A stretch of DNA of 64,000 nucleotides from Metaphire vulgaris (Eukaryota; Annelida; Clitellata; Crassiclitellata; Megascolecidae). The DNA lies in the NCBI GenBank assembly GCA_018105865.1, contig JACLAT010000131.1:42258-106257 (forward strand), given 5' to 3'. Below, one piece after another: positions 1 to 10,330 of the stretch. Both the position numbers and the translations under genes were made by a program. The first letter of the stretch is position 1, and each line of letters opens with the position of its first letter. The notes below the pieces were generated by a model. The model did not search any database. It was not told where the DNA came from and saw only the letters and a list, made by a program, of their open reading frames with translations.

Positions 1-185
1 ATCTGAGACGGTGACGTCCGATGACTGTGTTGATTTGACGCGGAATTACCCCTATGTAGACTGCCTACCAGAAGGATTTGAGGGAGTAAAGAAAAACATT
101 GAATTAATAAGAGGATGTCAAGATCGAACATAGTCAAAATCCATGATCGCTAACGTAGAAATACACAACACCTAAAGAAGAAGAT
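1..185 (+). mobile_element. LINE 3' end (ORF2 C-terminus and tail)
   Basis: An open frame from base 2 ends at the TAG at 131-133, followed by a tail containing ACGTAGAAATACACAACACC. The LINE at 37540-38105 ends with almost the same tail (ACGTAGAAATACACGACACC), and both frames share an ELI motif shortly before the end. I therefore read this as the end of a non-LTR retrotransposon rather than the last exon of a host gene. Confidence 0.6.
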
Positions 186-591
186 GACCATTACAGTCAT
201 TATTCATCATTTTGGCTCACTATTAATTCAAAGAATTGTGGTCATATCCACATTATCCAGCATTGTGCATCAACTCAAAGGCTAACTTTACTGTAACTCT
301 TCTTTCAGCAGATTTTACATAATTTTTTTATTTTATACATTTCTAAATGCAATGTTAAGCATAATAAAAAACAAATATATTTCACTTAAAATATCAATTA
401 AATAATTTGTAATGCACTTTAATTCATTGATAAAAGGTTTACACTGAAATGGTCAACTTACAATTACTTCTATTAATCATATCTAATCTTAAACTTCTAT
501 AGCACCACTTAATAATGCACAGGAGCATCAAATACTTCAAAGATGGTGGGCAATTACAAAATTATACAAGATTCTTTTGTTCTGCCAACAT

Positions 592-779
592 CAGTGGCGG
601 CTCCACAGGGGGGCCTAGGGGGACCCATGCCCCTTATTGAGTGCCTGGCCTCCCCAGTGGTCCCCTGTTGGGACCCTATACTTAATACTACATACCTAAC
701 AACAAATGGTTGGCCCTCACATGATTAGAAGTTGCCATCCCAACGGCCCCCCACTTGCCAAATCCTGGAGCCGCCACTG
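592..779. mobile_element. hAT-type MITE, CAGTGGCGGCTCC family, copy 1
   Basis: The ends are CAGTGGCGGCTCC and GGAGCCGCCACTG, with a perfect 8-bp duplication GCCAACAT at 584-591 and 780-787. At 188 bp it has no transposase. The interior is rich in GGGG/CCCC. The 8-bp TSD and CAGTGGCG ends place it in the hAT superfamily. It is one of three good copies in the first 4 kb. Confidence 0.93.
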
Positions 780-1253
780 GCCAACATCCCTATGAAAATC
801 ATGAACTATGTGCAAAAATGCACAAATCACGAATTGAACAAAAATCTACCCAGTTCATAAAATGAACTGTGCAATTTCAAAATCAGGACATAACTTGTAA
901 AAAGTAATTGCAAGTCCACTTAACGCTAAAGTGTTCAAGTTCTCTGCTCTGCCATATTTAGAACTCAATTTTTAAAAAGTCAAAGCTTTCATGTCAAATT
1001 ATTTGAAATTATTCTATATATTTTAGAGCAACACCTCTTGAATTTCAGTTAGCATCTTGTATATTACAACAGCACATATTCAGTATTAGAAATGTTAAAT
1101 AAAAAAGATAAAAGACATTTATAAATAATCACTAAAATAATTTTATTCATTATAAATATTTAAGATAACTAATTAAAATCCACACTCCCATGTTATCCTC
1201 TAAAATTTCAAATCTGAAAGAAAAAGCAAACAAGAAATTGATAAGTTACTTAC

Positions 1254-1460
1254 ACCCTCTTCTGACTTTTCAAAACCTTCAGGTTCTTGATAATAAAGCA
1301 TAAATGTTCCTATAGCATAACCAAGTCGATTACCCACTTGACCAATAAGTGTCTGGCAAGTGGCTGAAGTTGGAACATTAACTGTGACTTTACGTGCATT
1401 TCGATACGTGTCACATACAGTACACACAATATTTTGGCCATCATCATCGTTAAGGTTTAA
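1254..1460 (-). CDS. USP47-like deubiquitinase, N-terminal ubiquitin-like exon (partial gene)
   Basis: A 69-codon open exon on the minus strand lies between an AG acceptor (1461-1462) and a strong GTAAGT donor (1248-1253). The product includes VCTVCDTYRNARKVTVNVP and later GQVGNRLGYAIGTFMLYY. The pattern of an acidic lead-in, V-C-x-x-x-D-T, a beta strand ending in a VNVP-like motif, and then V-x-N-(K/R)-(L/V)-GY-x-x-GTF resembles the N-terminal ubiquitin-like region of USP47, a deubiquitinase of the cytosol and nucleus. Only this region is visible and the catalytic domain would lie beyond base 1. Family assignment rests on remembered similarity; the exon itself is well supported by splice sites and frame. 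Confidence 0.55.
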
Positions 1461-1940
1461 CTATTTGAATAACACAAACAGCAATTAAATTACCAGTTGC
1501 AGCTACAGATGTTTATGCATTTATTTATAAAACATAAAGCACATTCATATGCATAATCCCTTAACAAGGATGCTCAATTGTTCGATTAGAAGCAGGACCT
1601 GATGCACAACCAATAGTTCATTATCATTTCATGGCATACACAAGAACTTAACAAGAACTTATACTGAACAATAGAATGTATGTCTACGCCGTTCACGGCT
1701 CATTAACAACGAAAGCTCATCGCTGAATACAATATCATTTATCACCAAACTTTGTGACCAAAGTAACCGACTCTTCTCCAACGTCTGCTCACGTCTTAGC
1801 ATTCAAATCTTTCGAAGTGCAACAAAATCACTTTTAACAGAATGTAGTATAGTAGTTACTCACTCATCGCGTAACATCAAACACCATACACCACATAAAG
1901 AATTATCGCTTGAAATTTTCACGCATGCAACATAAGTTAC

Positions 1941-1973
1941 CAAAATGAAGGCGCTAAATGAATTCTCTACCAT
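1941..1973 (-). CDS. Candidate first coding exon of the USP47-like gene
   Basis: On the minus strand an ATG at 1973-1971 in good context (GGCCATGG) opens 11 codons (MVENSFSAFIL) and ends at a GTAACT donor in phase 0. This matches the phase-0 start of the exon at 1254-1460. The short product has no recognisable motif, so the link depends only on phase, strand and position. The sequence just upstream (about 1980-2240) would then be 5'UTR and promoter; I see no clear TATA box. Confidence 0.35.
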
Positions 1974-2403
1974 GGCCACAGTCAACGCAACCGTCGAAAG
2001 CTGAATTTTCGCTTTTCACTAACTTCTGAGAGAATCTGAGACGGCGTTTCAATCGGAATCATCGCCGATCGCTCTGGACGCTTTCAGATTATCGGAAATT
2101 CTGAGATTCAATCGCTCGCCAAAACTTAAATGAAAATCATTTCGATCCGTTATTTACTGAACACAGCGACACTGCGTCACTGCTACGCACATGTAGCTGC
2201 TTACTCCTCTAATTGCGATTACAACTGCTACGGTGCAACAGACTAAATATTGCCGCATCACTGCTTAATGCGTAGGGATGTGAAGAGACCATTGACGTCT
2301 ATTAATAGCCGTCAATGGAAGAGACGCAAAAAATCAGAAGTCACTATTTCATCTAGTCAAAATCAAAACATTAAAAGAAATGATAATGTCATAGGTTTCG
2401 TAG

Positions 2404-2593
2404 CAGTGGCGGCTCCACCGGGAGGGGGCAGGGGGGGCCCGTGTCCCCCCTATTGAGTGCCTGGCCCCAGTGGCCCCCAGTTGGGACCCTATACTTAATG
2501 CTACATACATTAATTAAACAACAAATGGTTGGCCCCCATGATTAGAAGTTGCCCCCAACGGGCCCCACTTGCCAAACCCTAGAGCCGCCACTG
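2404..2593. mobile_element. hAT-type MITE, CAGTGGCGGCTCC family, copy 2
   Basis: Same ends and G/C-run interior as the copy at 592-779. Perfect TSD TTTCGTAG at 2396-2403 and 2594-2601. Confidence 0.93.
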
Positions 2594-2621
2594 TTTCGTA
2601 GAGCATGTAATGGGCGGTATA

Positions 2622-2774
2622 CAGTGGCGTATTTAGGATTTTGGTAAGGGGGCCAGACACTTTCGACCTGCCAAGTTACAACTTTGGAAAAAAGTTGACG
2701 ACCTTTTTTTTACTTGACATCAAGACCCAAAGGGGGGCCATGGCCCAAATGGCCCAATGGTAAATACGCCACTG
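2622..2774. mobile_element. hAT-type MITE, CAGTGGCGTATTTAG family
   Basis: The ends are CAGTGGCGTATTTAG and TAAATACGCCACTG, with perfect TSD GCGGTATA at 2614-2621 and 2775-2782. The interior holds a GTTGACGACCTTTTTTTTAC stretch related to the shared 22-nt module found in many other MITEs here. Confidence 0.93.
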
Positions 2775-2949
2775 GCGGTATAGTGAATTAAAATTAATCT
2801 CATGGAAAATGAACACTCCCTCATTATTACAAGTATAATAATGAACCCCACCTCATTATTTTTAGGGCTACACCATGCTATACGTATAATAATGAATCCC
2901 TGTATAGAATTTCTGTACTCTTTCAGAGTCTTTCTGTGCTACTTGAATA

Positions 2950-3030
2950 GTTAAACCAGCGTTGTCAAACCGTCATGCTATTGCGGGCCACACACAAATG
3001 TTTAGACCCTTGGCGGGCCACGCAAGTTGT
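2950..3030. mobile_element. Possible hAT (Charlie-like) fragment
   Basis: GTTGTCAAACC followed by GCGGGCCACA twice resembles the subterminal region of Charlie-type hAT elements, as in the clearer copy at 30345-31550. No TSD or second end was found. Confidence 0.35.
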
Positions 3031-3164
3031 GGCACTTAATAATTGAATACATTGATTGTTAAGGGCAGGATTGGCCTTGTTTGCCATATGGCAGCTGTTT
3101 AAGTGTTAAGAAATTTCACAACTTTGTTGACATTATTCTGTTTGTGCAGAGTCTGCAGACGCTC

Positions 3165-3315
3165 ACCTTCGACTAATGAAAATGTATCTTATGATGTATC
3201 TTAATGTATCTATAGATACATTTTAAAAGTATCTGTATCTAGATACATTTTGTCTAGAGTATCTTGTATCTGTATCTTAAATACATTTTAAATGCAGTAT
3301 CTGTATCTGAGATAC
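3165..3315. repeat. GTATCTGTATCT-rich interspersed repeat
   Basis: About 150 bp of repeated GTATC and its complement GATAC, with palindromes such as GTATCTAGATACATTTT. This is probably the degenerate body of a short DNA transposon; the ends are not resolved. Confidence 0.5.
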
Positions 3316-3733
3316 ATTCAGAATCAGAAAGTATTTTACTTTTAGGCCTGTACCCATCACTGCCATATGGGTTTGATTAATTGCACTGATTCGAAGGTGT
3401 CTTTTGCTGACAGCTTCCACTTTGTATATAGGCTGTTGTATCGAGCATATTGACTTATCAGTGACAGCCCAGTATTTTAGCAATGCACTGTTATTTTAAT
3501 TATAATTATAGGCAGAAATTATCGTTATTCAATATGCACATCACTGTACTGGCATGTACATTTGGGTGATAAGTTTGTAATGTTTTATGATTGCATGCTG
3601 CCCTTACAATTGAATGTTGAGTTTGCTGAACAGTCATTTTTACTAAATATTACCGTATGTATGTACTTGTTTATTTTTGAGTCATTGTTTTAAATTTGTA
3701 CTTTATGCATGTGAGTAAAACCGAGCATCTGAG

Positions 3734-4155
3734 CAGGGGCGGCGCTGGGTTTTGTTGGCTGGGTGCAGTGGCGGCTCCACCGGGGCGGGGGGGGCAGGGG
3801 GCCCGTGCCCCCTATTGAGTGCCTGGCCCCCCAGTGCCCCCCAGTTGGGACCCTATACTTAATGCTACATACATTAAACAACAAAGGGTTGGCCTCCCAT
3901 GATTAGAAGTTGCCACCCCAACGGCCCCCCACTTGCCAAATCCTAGAGCCGCCACTGGCTGGGTGGGTCTAATGTAATCTACACACCAGGACCCGGCCGG
4001 CTCAGACTACCCCTCCCCATCACCCCACCCCAAATCATAATTTATCTGCAGATTTGCACGATTTGCTCGGGTGTCCCTGCCCGAGACTGGGTGGGTCCGG
4101 ACTCATGGACCCGCGGACCCACCCCCACCCCACCCCCACCCCTAGCGCGCCCCTG
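3734..4155. mobile_element. hAT-type MITE, CAGGGGCGGCGCTGGG family (outer element of a nest)
   Basis: Ends CAGGGGCGGCGCTGGG and CCTAGCGCGCCCCTG with perfect TSD CATCTGAG at 3726-3733 and 4156-4163. It is interrupted by a second MITE at 3766-3957. The interior has runs of CCCACCCC. Confidence 0.9.
3766..3957. mobile_element. hAT-type MITE, CAGTGGCGGCTCC family, copy 3 (nested)
   Basis: Perfect TSD GCTGGGTG at 3758-3765 and 3958-3965. It inserted inside the element at 3734-4155, so it is the younger of the two. Confidence 0.93.
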
Positions 4156-4189
4156 CATCTGAGATCTGTATTTATTGTACTTGTGTCAT

Positions 4190-4450
4190 TCCAAGTGATT
4201 TCATTCACTCGGAATTGGCCTCTAAGAGAATTATTTCCTAAGACTTTGAATGAGGGATGCATTCACTCACTAACATATATATTCGAGTGAATGCTTTCCC
4301 TTACTGAATACGGTTTAGGCCTACATTTGAATAATTCCCTCACTTTGCGTATGAGTGAATTCATTCACTCAAACTTGTATTCCCTAAAAGTGAGTGAAAA
4401 TTCTGTACAGTTATAGGAGACGGATTATTCCCTCACCAGTAACGGATTAT
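4190..4450. repeat. CATTCACTC / GAGTGAAT-rich repeat
   Basis: Multiple direct and inverted copies of CATTCACTC and GAGTGAAT, plus CCCTCA motifs. It looks like the remains of a short inverted-repeat element. No clean ends seen. Confidence 0.4.
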
Positions 4451-4499
4451 TTTTTGAGTAGGCCTATATAGGTATTCGGCAGGACTTTCATCTGTTGTT

Positions 4500-4685
4500 C
4501 CTTAATTATTCTCGCACAGTCATATAATTGGCAATTTGGCACTAGTTATTTCTCAGTGTGCGACCCTAAGCTCTGGAATTCACTACCAATATCACTTCGT
4601 ATATAGGCCTAACTAATAATTTATCATCTTTCAGATCTGGTCTTAAAACACATCTGCTTGACTTGGCTTATTAATTATCCACCTT
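4500..4685 (+). mobile_element. LINE (CR1/L2-like) C-terminal fragment
   Basis: The plus-strand frame reads as an ORF2 C-terminus of the pattern CDPKLWNSLP followed by FRSGLKTHLL, typical of the end of CR1/L2-type reverse transcriptases. Frameshifted and 5'-truncated. Confidence 0.55.
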
Positions 4686-4807
4686 AGATTGCTCTCCCGC
4701 CGTTTCGGACTGATCTTCTGGCTTGACATAGCTGGCTCAAATTCTATTTGGATTTGGTGCGCCATCGGCTGATGCCCTGGGCATTATGATAATGGCGCCA
4801 ATAGAAG

Positions 4808-5575
4808 TTGATTGCTCGCCTACGTCCTTGTCTTGATATTAAGACTGCGTCCACAATCGCCACCTCTATAGTCCACTCCAAATTAGATTACTGTAACTCC
4901 CTCTACTATAACCTTCCCAAAGCCTCCATCAACAAATTGCAATCAATACAAAATGCTTTAGCTCGTGCTGTTACTATGTCACCTAAATTCTCCCATATTT
5001 TACCCATACTAAAATCATTACATTGGCTTAAAATAACAGAACGTATCCAATATAAGATAATAAAATGCACTTACACATAGCTCACTTCAGTCATCAAAAC
5101 CTGTCTACCTTAGAAGTTAGATCACTATTAACCCCTGATCAGCCTCCTCGACCCACACGTTCGTCATCTCATCTCACTCTGTCACGCCCGCTAAATCAGT
5201 CATCCCTGAAAATTTGCAACCGTGCCTTCTCATATGCTGCACCTGAACTCTGGAACTCGATCCCAGCTTCCCTTCGCACACTTGGACACTTTCAAACAAT
5301 AAAATCTGATTTCCCGTTTCCTATGATTCCTGCACTATCTCCTCAAGTCTTCAGGTCTAAGCTTAAATCCTTCCTGTTTCTTAAATCATTTCCGCCATAG
5401 CTGTAACAACCTAGCCTCACTGCCCTTCGGATATTGACTATTGCCTGGCTGATCCCACACCTTTCCTATAGCTATTTTAAGAGAGGCTGAGCGCCTAAGA
5501 ATAAGCAGCTACTGTTGTGCTGTTTTCCAAGGCGCTATAGAAATCCACGAGATTTTACTTTACTTTACTTTACTT
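4808..5575 (+). mobile_element. LINE (CR1/L2-like) ORF2 3' end and 3'UTR
   Basis: Two overlapping plus-strand frames, 4808-5080 and 5065-5400, make one frameshifted ORF2 C-terminus. It has the HSKLDYCNSLYYNLP region, then APELWNSIPASLR, then a basic/aromatic end (FRSKLKSFLF). The 3'UTR contains AAGGCGCTATAGAAATCCAC and ends in (ACTTT)n. The same 3'UTR recurs at 44907-45078 and at 62615-62700, so one LINE family has at least three copies here. Confidence 0.85.
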
Positions 5576-5757
5576 GCTTGATTGACACAACTGATGTGAA
5601 AATAAAACAAGGCAAACCCATGAGTAGATGGACTGATAACATCATGCAATGGACTGAAAGGACAATGCAAATGGCGACCCGAATGGCAGACACACAGAAA
5701 CAGTGGAGCAAGCTTATTCACGATGCGGGCTACCCTCGAAGCGAGGATGGCTGAAGA
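5575..5757 (+). mobile_element. LINE ORF2 C-terminal fragment, second family
   Basis: The frame reads KPMSRWTDNIMQW, then W-(S)-KLIHDAGYPRSEDG and a stop. The GRP-x-x-RW-x-D motif is the usual extreme C-terminus of endonuclease/reverse-transcriptase LINEs. Only the last 60 codons remain. Confidence 0.7.
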
Positions 5758-5759
5758 CA

Positions 5760-6160
5760 ACAATTATAGCGCTATATGATCTTCCGCATACAACGTGGTT
5801 TTGTAGCGCCACGATTTTCTATGACTGACGTGTTGGTTAATTATAGAAGATTTCTCTCTTTGTTCGGGTGAAATTGTTTTCTGTGTAATTGAAATTTCTG
5901 ATTGTCTAGCATCAATTTATTGGGGTTGCGACGTTAAGAAAGGAGAAGGGTATTGTTGAATTTTTCTGTTATTAAATTTAAGTTATGACCAGCCGACTGG
6001 AGACGGCGTGCTTGTCATGCAGTCAGATAAATTTATGTAGCTCATTTCTTATTTATTGGGCCGGACATTAGTCGATGTAGCGATGCTTGCCATGATGTCG
6101 TGATTACGTGATATTCATCCAAGCGGTGGCAGAAATGTCCGCCCTCACGACTACGTTTTA
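5760..6160. other. Unassigned region
   Basis: No convincing exon, element end or RNA gene seen. Confidence 0.4.
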
Positions 6161-6868
6161 ACGGTGTCACGACAATTCGGTATCACATAGCCGCCCCAGC
6201 TATGACCGCCAAAGTTATGACCGCCCCGGTTATGACCGCCAAAGTTATGACCGCCCCCGTTACGACTGCCCCAGCTATGACCGCCCCCGTTGTTTATGAC
6301 CAGGGTGCGATTTGTAACCCGGAGCAGTGGGAGGGGACATTAGGGGAACATGGTGAGCAGTGGGCAGAGCCGGCGCGTGACTTTCAGGGGCCCTCTGCAA
6401 TTTTTACGAGCGCAACGTTTTTGAAATGTCTTGACGAGAAAAAAGGTCATCCGTATATATTTTGCCTCTTCAAATGGCCTGACGAGCAAAAAAAACAAGT
6501 ACTACTTAAGAATAAGAAAAATGAAAACTCTTAAATATCCGAGGCCGGCGGGGCCCCTGCGGCTGGCGGGGCCCCCTGCAGCCGCAGGCTTTGCGGGCCA
6601 CATGCGCCGGCTCTGGCAGTGGGGGGGGACATGACGAGCAGTGGGGGTCATGGGGAATGCATGGTTTAATGCACAGTACTTTGCTCTAACTTTTAATATT
6701 ATTTGTATAAATTGTCACACACAATTTATTTAGACCATAAATGTAATAGTGCAACTGCAAGTTGCAACAATTGAAAATCTGCAACTAAATTCAAGCAAGT
6801 ATCATTGAGCACTAATACAGAGTTGCCATGGCAGGAATTGACACCTGTAGATGTGATGGGATGTCTCG

Positions 6869-7108
6869 TCAGTTTTTTGTCAGTTGGTGCATCTGAGGCA
6901 GCATGTTGCCCATTGCATACCCAAGAGATGAAAGTGTATGAATACTGAGTTGATTTCTAACTAGTGTATCATTTATATTCATGCACGAGAAACCGCACTC
7001 ACATTCAGCGGACAAGATAGGCAGAATTTGAATTCTAATGAGTGCTGAAACAAGCACATTGCCGATTACTTTCACATTGTTCTTCTTGTACTGTCGGAAC
7101 TGATCCAA
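6869..7108 (-). pseudogene. hAT transposase C-terminal dimerisation fragment
   Basis: The minus-strand frame contains ILPILSAECECGFSCMNIN, then RNQLSIHTLSSL. This is the hAT dimerisation pattern (a variant of the family's AECERxFSxMN motif followed by a leucine-rich helix). About 80 codons; no catalytic DDE region is visible nearby. It may be a remnant of the autonomous parent of one of the MITE families. Confidence 0.6.
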
Positions 7109-7111
7109 GGC

Positions 7112-7284
7112 CAGGGTTTAATTTAGGCCATTTCTGGGGGAGGGGGCGGGGAATTGCCCTTCCCTCAGAAATTTCAAATTCCCAGGAAATTTTGGCATAC
7201 TACATTAACTAACAGCAGCCCCCTAGCTGACTTCCCTCAACCTTGTCAGTTCCCCCCAGAGTCCAGAGTCAAGATTAAACACTA
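7112..7284. mobile_element. hAT-type MITE, CAGGGTTTAATTTAG family
   Basis: Ends CAGGGTTTAATTTAGG and GATTAAACACTA, with TSD TCCAAGGC at 7104-7111 and 7285-7292. Related to 26912-27082 by its ends. Confidence 0.8.
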
Positions 7285-7741
7285 TCCAAGGCTAGCAATG
7301 ACCTCTTTTTGTTTGTCAGGATTTTCGGAATGTTCGGCTTGTAACCCCCCACTGCTTACGGCTATATAAATAGTTCAGTAGGCCTCTGCAATACAATAAT
7401 ACAATTATAAACTCAACATAATTTCTGGCGTCATAAAGGTGGCGGTCATAGCTGGGGCGGTCATAGCTGGGGTGGTCATAACCGGGGTGGTCATAACTTT
7501 GGCGGTCATAACTGGGGCGGTCATAACCGGGGTGACTACCACCTGTAACCGACAATTCGTCTGCAGACTTTTCGTCTACCGACAATAGGTCTACTACAAT
7601 ATCTTAGCTGAGGTTAGTGTTAGGGTGGGTTTAGGTTAGGGTTAGAGTTATGGGTAGGTTTATTGTTAGGGTTAGGTTAGGGTATCGTAGTAGACCTATT
7701 GTCGGTAGACCAAAAGCCTGTAGACAAATTGTCGCAGAACC

Positions 7742-8559
7742 CGTTTTAACTGAATGACTCAGTCCTGCGCATGAACGACTTCCACTCGACACAGCCAGTA
7801 AAGATGCAGCGCAGTTATGCCTGATGACTTTAATTTGAGAGTGCTATTCGGCTCTATAAGTATATTAGTTTTCGGCGTTACAGTATTGGAGGGTAAATCG
7901 TCGGGGCTGTTGGAGGTAGCTTTCTGACAAAAGGTCTAGCAGCTCTCCAAGTTCTATCACCAAGAAAGGCACATAGTAAAAGTTAATACATTTTCTATAA
8001 ATATCTTGATTGAAATTTTGGTAATCGTAAGCTGTCGTGACTCCAGTCAAATAACAGGAAGTATATTAGATGCTAGTATATAGCCAAACTATCGGAGTCA
8101 TCACCACACATCAGGATAACTTAAATATATAGTGAACAGCTTTTTATAGCACCCAACTGCTGGAGTCATCACCATACAGTAGCTGGAAACTCACATGTAA
8201 CTGAGACAATTAGCCATGTGTATATAGCGCCCAACTCAAGGAGTCATCATCTTACAGTACCATAAATCCTAGGGTGTCTATCGAGGTCTCTATGGAGCTG
8301 TTCTTGAAACTTCTTTCCGTATTTATGGACTACATTCAGTTTACTTCTTGTTATGACTGGAGTCATGACTGCTCATGATTACTGAAATTTTTGTTTGAAC
8401 TGTTCTTTTGTAGTTATCATTTTAGGAAAATAAGGTATTCAGCAGAAAGAAGATTGACGGACATACAGAAAAGTGTAGAAAACGTGGTTTGGCAGATGAC
8501 TTTCAGTATTTCACGGGCTTGTTGTTACCACAGATAAGTGATTCTGCAGTGCTTTTACG
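7742..8559. promoter_or_regulatory. 5' flank of the riboflavin transporter with degenerate 68-78 bp repeats
   Basis: Three spaced copies of a block containing CCAACT then GGAGTCATC occur at about 8075-8105, 8150-8175 and 8225-8250, with further GACTCC or GGAGTCAT at 8039 and 8357. They lie 300-500 bp upstream of the SLC52 start codon. GAGTCA resembles a bZIP half-site, but any regulatory role is inference. A possible 5'UTR acceptor (TTTTAG) lies near 8420-8428. Confidence 0.4.
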
Positions 8560-9851
8560 ATGGGAATTTGCCTGCATTTGAATGGGGTTTCCTTCCATGT
8601 TTTTGTTGTTGTTATGCTGTTTTCCATGTCAACCTGGGTTGATGTAGTTGGAATCTGGGTGGAGGTTCCACTTTTAGTTAACACCTTGCCAGAGGGCTGG
8701 GGTTTGCCTGCTATTTTGACAATTTTAATTCAATGTGCAAACATTGGACCAGCAACATATGCACTGATCTGTAAGTTTAAAGCACAATCGTCAGTTACGA
8801 CCAGTTTCTTGAAAATCAGGAACTTGTATTTGTCAGTTGATGTGATTGTCGCATTCGTCATCATTGTCATCTCCACTCTTTCCATATTTTTCATGTGTTT
8901 TTTTTGGAAATACACAGTTGTTGTGGCCGGCAATCCACGCAGCATTCCACTGTTTATATTGGTTTCCACTACAGCCCTAGTCAGCTGCATGTCTTCTGTT
9001 GTTTTCTTGCCATACATGGCAAGATTCAGTGCAGTCTATATAACTGCATACTACATTGGTCAGGGACTATCTGGGCTTCTGCCTGGATTTGTAGGTCTTA
9101 TTCAAGGTACAGGACAAGAACCCGTGTGTATAAATACAACTGTGAATGTTTTCAATGAAACAACCAATTCCAGTGTTACAAGAACGAGTTTAGAGCCTTA
9201 TTATAAACCACCGTTGTTTTCAGTGGATTGCTTCTTAGGCTTTATCGTCTGTCTTCTTATTGTTTCTCTAGTCGCATTTTACCTTTTGAACTTTGCCGAG
9301 TTTTGCAAAAAGGAAATGGTCGTAGACATTGTTGCTTCTGTTAAAATGACAAAAATGAAGACTTTGATGAGTCAGAGCTTCCTTTCACTTTGAATGCCTC
9401 TGAGGAAATGCCTCAGACTTCATTGGAGTCAGATAAAACAGTTGCAGAGTCTGATTTGGCCACTCCAGATTCTCAAGATGTGGCATTGAAGCAAGAAATG
9501 TCTGAGGATACGAAAGCCTCTCAGCCATCTTCTTCATTAGGATTTCATTCATTCGTTCTGCTTCTGACGATGGTTGGGGTTGTAAATGCAATGACAAATG
9601 GAATTATTCCAGCAACACAATCATACACATGTCTTCCATATGGCAGTCTTGTCTACACGCTTTCCGTACGACTGTCGTCGGTGGCAAGTCCATTAGCATC
9701 TCTGTCATCGATGTTCCTGCCAAAGCCATCTGTGAGAATACTGTTCTTTCTGACATCAATAGGTGTTTTGATTTCTGTTTTTCATGTGACATTGGCTGCT
9801 CAGAGTCCAACTCCCGTCATGAAAGGACAAAGGATTGGAGATTCAGTTGTG
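8560..9851 (+). CDS. SLC52A: SLC52A exon 1 of the coding region
   Basis: Starts at the ATG at 8560 (context ACGATGG), the first in-frame Met before the conserved WVDVVGIW helix. The frame shifts between 9345 and 9390, where one base appears to be missing, next to an AAAATGACAAAAATGAAG run. After the shift the acidic loop (DFDESELPFTL) and helices 7-10 read in one frame to the donor GTATAA at 9852. N-glycosylation sites (NTTVN, NETTNSS) lie in the extracellular loop near residues 190-205. Confidence 0.88.
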
Positions 9852-10291
9852 GTATAAACTTTTATTTGGGTCAAATTTATTGCAATGTTTCTTTTTTATA
9901 TTTTATTTTGCTAGTACTGTAAATATAATTGTTTTGATAGTTGCATAACATAATTACTGGTATCATCGTAGTTTATATATAATTTTCAAACATGACATTT
10001 TACTTGAGTAAAATTATAGATTTGGCCTCAGATTTGAATAAATTTTCACAGAATATAAATTGGTCTCTGCACTGCAGTACAATGGCTTATGGGATGCATC
10101 CCCCAGCGGCTGATAAAGGAAGTCTTAAGCAGGTTTATTTTCCCATAATTTCTGTTTATGTCATTTGTGATTCATTTCTGGACAGAGGATTGGATCTCAT
10201 TATGATTCCAGTTAATAGTTTGGAATGATGCTACATTGCTTAGCACATAACTGCTGATCTCCCATTGACTCAATGTATTACTGTCACAGAA

Positions 10292-10330
<39 letters not shown>

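Larger units (their letters stand above)
6180..7549. mobile_element. Inner foldback element with 15-bp TATGACCGCC units
   Basis: The left arm (about 6190-6300) is a tandem array of about seven 15-bp units of the form TATGACCGCCnnnGT. The right arm (about 7433-7545) is the same array in reverse complement. The target CGACAATTCG is present at 6170-6179 and 7550-7559, consistent with insertion into the GACAATT foldback. Long inverted repeats whose outer part is a 15-bp tandem array are the hallmark reported for sea urchin TU elements. The interior carries a hAT-like transposase fragment and a further MITE. Confidence 0.7.
6163..7741. mobile_element. Outer foldback element, GACAATT family, interrupted
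   Basis: The left end GGTGTCACGACAATTCG matches the complement of the right end (GGTTCTGCGACAATTTG). Flanking CGTTTTAAC is duplicated at 6154-6162 and 7742-7750 (8-9 bp TSD). Nearly all of the left arm is separated from the rest by an insertion at 6180-7549. Joined across that insertion it is a roughly 200-bp near-palindrome. Both arms carry GTCTACCGACAATAGGTCTA, and the centre (about 7610-7690) consists of TTAGGG/GTTAGG repeats. The design recalls TU foldback elements. Confidence 0.75.

Noticed and set aside
2..133. Open frame ending at TAG that looks like the last exon of a host gene
   Set aside because: The frame and the following tail match the end of the LINE at 37540-38105.
6202..6534. 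110-codon plus-strand frame with repeated MTAKVMTAPV peptide
   Set aside because: It is a translation of the 15-bp TATGACCGCC array of a foldback element, with no exon context.
9345..9390. Programmed -1 frameshift in SLC52A
   Set aside because: No proper X XXY YYZ heptamer and no reason for one in this family; an assembly indel is simpler.
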